From positions 27,884 through 91,883 of the forward strand of contig UQTA01000006.1 of NCBI GenBank assembly GCA_900543885.1: 64,000 nt of DNA. Direction: 5' to 3'. The position numbers and the translations under genes are program-made. Below the pieces are notes generated by a model that saw nothing but the letters and a program-made list of their open reading frames with translations, was not told the origin of the DNA and made no database searches. This stretch comes from an uncultured Clostridium sp. (GTDB taxonomy: Bacteria; Bacillota; Clostridia; Lachnospirales; Lachnospiraceae). This document shows positions 63,218 to 64,000 of this stretch, in pieces; positions within the stretch are counted from its first letter, which is position 1; each line of letters begins with the position of its first letter.

Positions 63218-64000
63218 ATGTTTGAAGAGAGGAAGATCAGCCCGGAGCTAAGAAAACAGTACAGGGAAAAAGGATACTGGAAGGATGAGACGCTCTTAGA
63301 CTGCTGGGACCGGACGGTAGAGAAGTATCCGGACCGGGAATATGTGGTGGATGACCGCGGTTACCGCTACACATACCGGGAGATGGATGAGGCAGCAGGA
63401 CGGGTGGCATCATACCTGTTATGGCTTGGGATCCGCCCGGGCGAGGTGGTTTCCTACCAGCTTCCGATCTGGAGTGAGTTTGCCATGCTGACGATCGCCT
63501 GTTACAAGATCGGAGCGGTGGCGCATCCGATTGCCATGTCCTATGAGGAGAAGGAACTGGCGAGGAGCTTAAATGTAACGGAGTCCCGCTGCTATTTCGG
63601 ACCGACATTCTTCTACAAAACCGATTATGAAGAGCGGATCCTTGCAGTGCGGGACCAGGTGCCGCTGTTAAAAGATGTTGTGCTGATCGACAGTGTCAGA
63701 GAACGGAAGAGCAACGTTCCACTGCTTCGGGAAATCCTCGCTTCCTGCGAGCCGCTTCCGAAGGAACGGTGTGTGCACACAAAAAACGGACAGGATATCG
63801 CTGTGATCCTCTGTACCTCCGGTACGACCGGAGGTACGAAGGGGGTTCTGCTGACGCACGATCATGTGCGTTACAGTGACGATACATTCCACCGGGAACT
63901 TGGCCTTACCGAGGAAGACCTCCTGTTCATGCCGGCCCCGCTCCACCACGCTACCGCTTTCCCTCCCTCGCACCTCGCCCCGCTGCTCCACTGCCCCACA
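63218..64000 (+). CDS. Acyl-CoA synthetase (AMP-forming ligase), 3' end outside window
   Basis: The ATG at 63218 has AAGGAGG upstream. The 261 visible residues are the N-terminal half of an AMP-binding ligase with the P-loop-like signature ILCTSGTTGGTKGVLLTHDH. It joins a carboxylate to CoA with ATP, like CaiC in carnitine metabolism. As the sixth gene of the run it may activate the operon's substrate or restore its CoA ester. The last ~20 codons (from about 63940) read unlike the family, where PxxHxTGF-type residues are expected, and their base composition is strange. The end may contain sequence errors. Confidence 0.88.
   Translation, partial: MFEERKISPELRKQYREKGYWKDETLLDCWDRTVEKYPDREYVVDDRGYRYTYREMDEAAGRVASYLLWLGIRPGEVVSYQLPIWSEFAMLTIACYKIGAVAHPIAMSYEEKELARSLNVTESRCYFGPTFFYKTDYEERILAVRDQVPLLKDVVLIDSVRERKSNVPLLREILASCEPLPKERCVHTKNGQDIAVILCTSGTTGGTKGVLLTHDHVRYSDDTFHRELGLTEEDLLFMPAPLHHATAFPPSHLAPLLHCPT

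Noticed and set aside
1..64000. tRNA or rRNA genes
   Set aside because: No CCA-ended cloverleaf or rRNA block was recognised on either strand by eye. A dedicated scan would be needed to exclude one fully.

Overview
The window looks like a low-to-moderate GC, Gram-positive anaerobe of the Clostridia, most likely a gut Lachnospiraceae. The reasons are strong AGGAGG-type ribosome binding sites, giant SpaA/CnaB surface proteins, a class B sortase, an AGCS alanine carrier, and an acyl-CoA dehydrogenase/Etf operon of the anaerobic type. No rRNA, tRNA or CRISPR array was seen. The species cannot be told from the sequence alone.

Bases 1-7,200 are a patchwork of accessory genes: the 3' part of a DNA polymerase III delta-like gene, a small XRE regulator, a nicotinamidase-like hydrolase, a DUF2325 protein on the minus strand, an overlapping YaiI/DEDDh-exonuclease pair, and a tyrosine recombinase on the minus strand. 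Operator-like repeats and intrinsic terminators lie between them.

Bases 7,300-44,700 form a long plus-strand island for cell-surface assembly. It begins with two proteins of unknown function behind an inverted-repeat control region. Then come a secreted DUF6273-type protein, an acidic secreted protein, and a 1,403-residue GLUG/Ig-like/cell-wall-binding-repeat protein. An AAA/DUF4143 ATPase follows, behind four 32-bp-phased repeats, then a secreted transglutaminase-like enzyme and a 5,083-residue SpaA/CnaB protein with a sorting-signal-like C-terminus. A membrane-anchored companion, three uncharacterised proteins (one with a replication-relaxation-like nuclease signature), a class B sortase and a membrane-tethered NlpC/P60 hydrolase complete it. 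A 41-residue membrane peptide with its own promoter closes the island. Sortase, hydrolase and CnaB proteins together suggest a covalently anchored surface apparatus, possibly the adhesion part of an integrative element. No conjugation ATPase or coupling protein is in the window.

Bases 44,877-54,065 look like ordinary chromosome: a Cof-type HAD phosphatase, two lipoproteins, a histidinol-phosphatase, an AGCS symporter, MntP, a decayed DUF401 gene, AzlC/AzlD and TcdA. Between tcdA and a convergent PaaI-type thioesterase gene (54,066-54,590) lie two large homologous hairpin elements in opposite orientation. Their stems differ in sequence but remain perfectly paired.

At 55,296-57,221 sits an IS1634-type insertion sequence. 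It is flanked by an identical 150-bp direct repeat that carries the promoter of the next operon. From 57,457 to the end runs that operon: acyl-CoA dehydrogenase, class III CoA-transferase, second acyl-CoA dehydrogenase, EtfB, EtfA and an acyl-CoA ligase cut by the window end. The layout resembles carnitine (cai/fix) or gamma-butyrobetaine utilisation. The last ~60 bases are oddly C-rich and may be poor sequence.
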